From the NCBI GenBank assembly GCA_023432845.1, contig JAEZEY010000259.1, positions 1 through 6,619 on the forward strand: 6,619 nt of DNA. Reading direction: 5' to 3'. The DNA comes from Pseudomonadota bacterium. Its GTDB lineage: Bacteria; Pseudomonadota; Alphaproteobacteria; Rhizobiales; Xanthobacteraceae. The translations under genes and the position numbers were made by a program. The notes below the pieces were generated by a model that was not told the origin of the DNA, made no database searches, and worked only from the letters and a program-made list of their open reading frames with translations. Positions 6,097-6,619 of this stretch are shown piece by piece. Position 1 is the stretch's first letter. Each line of letters opens with the position of its first letter.

Positions 6097-6126
6097 CTCG
6101 ACCAGTCAGTTTCAAAAATCTCATCC

Positions 6127-6619
<493 letters not shown>

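Larger units (their letters stand above)
5742..6126 (+). other. 16S rRNA transcribed leader (precursor 5' spacer)
   Basis: About 385 nt between the inferred transcription start and mature 16S. It is non-coding and rich in local structure: a 10-bp direct repeat around a hairpin (5781-5822), a boxB/boxA-like element (5883-5911), a GGTCC/GGACC hairpin with a TTGC loop (5946-5959), and two GCAA-tetraloop hairpins (6038-6053 and 6081-6096). The stretch after boxA, with AAAGAGAAACGTGGACGGC (5925-5943), resembles leaders of other rhizobial rRNA operons as I recall them. The leader would be removed by RNase III and other processing enzymes. Confidence 0.7.

Noticed and set aside
5729..6124. 131-codon minus-strand frame across the rRNA leader
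   Set aside because: It runs antisense to the structured 16S leader, and its length is expected by chance. No protein-like features.

Overview
This is an ordinary chromosomal stretch of an alphaproteobacterium, almost certainly of the order Hyphomicrobiales (Rhizobiales). The evidence is the 16S rRNA 5' part (about 57 nt shorter than E. coli up to the 515 site, the usual alphaproteobacterial saving), high-GC coding with strong third-position bias, paired palindromic intergenic repeats of the kind known from Bradyrhizobium-like genomes, and the type of M23 peptidase present. A family near Xanthobacteraceae/Nitrobacteraceae is my best guess; the genus cannot be fixed from this sequence.

Layout. 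Positions 1-1020 (+) hold the 3' end of clpB, the disaggregase chaperone. Positions 1027-1124 hold two related palindromic repeats in opposite orientation, lying between the convergent ends of clpB and the next gene. Positions 1129-3240 (-) encode a complete UvrD/Rep-type superfamily 1 DNA helicase. A 63-bp gap with a small hairpin and a 25-bp inverted repeat over the helicase start separates it from a membrane-anchored M23 peptidase, 3304-5289 (-). The helicase and peptidase point the same way and may be co-transcribed. Positions 5290-5705 carry no convincing gene. Positions 5706-5735 (+) look like the ribosomal RNA promoter. Positions 5742-6126 are the untranslated 16S leader, with hairpins, a direct repeat and a boxB/boxA-type antitermination signal. 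The 16S rRNA gene starts near 6127 and runs off the window at 6619, after the 515-530 loop.

The three protein genes are housekeeping functions: protein disaggregation, DNA unwinding in repair or recombination, and peptidoglycan remodelling. They do not form one pathway. I found no CRISPR array, insertion sequence, phage gene, toxin-antitoxin pair or defence system, and I do not think the window contains a new biological system. The points most worth a second look are the inverted repeat that covers both possible start codons of the helicase, the inverted repeat pair after clpB, and the structured rRNA leader.
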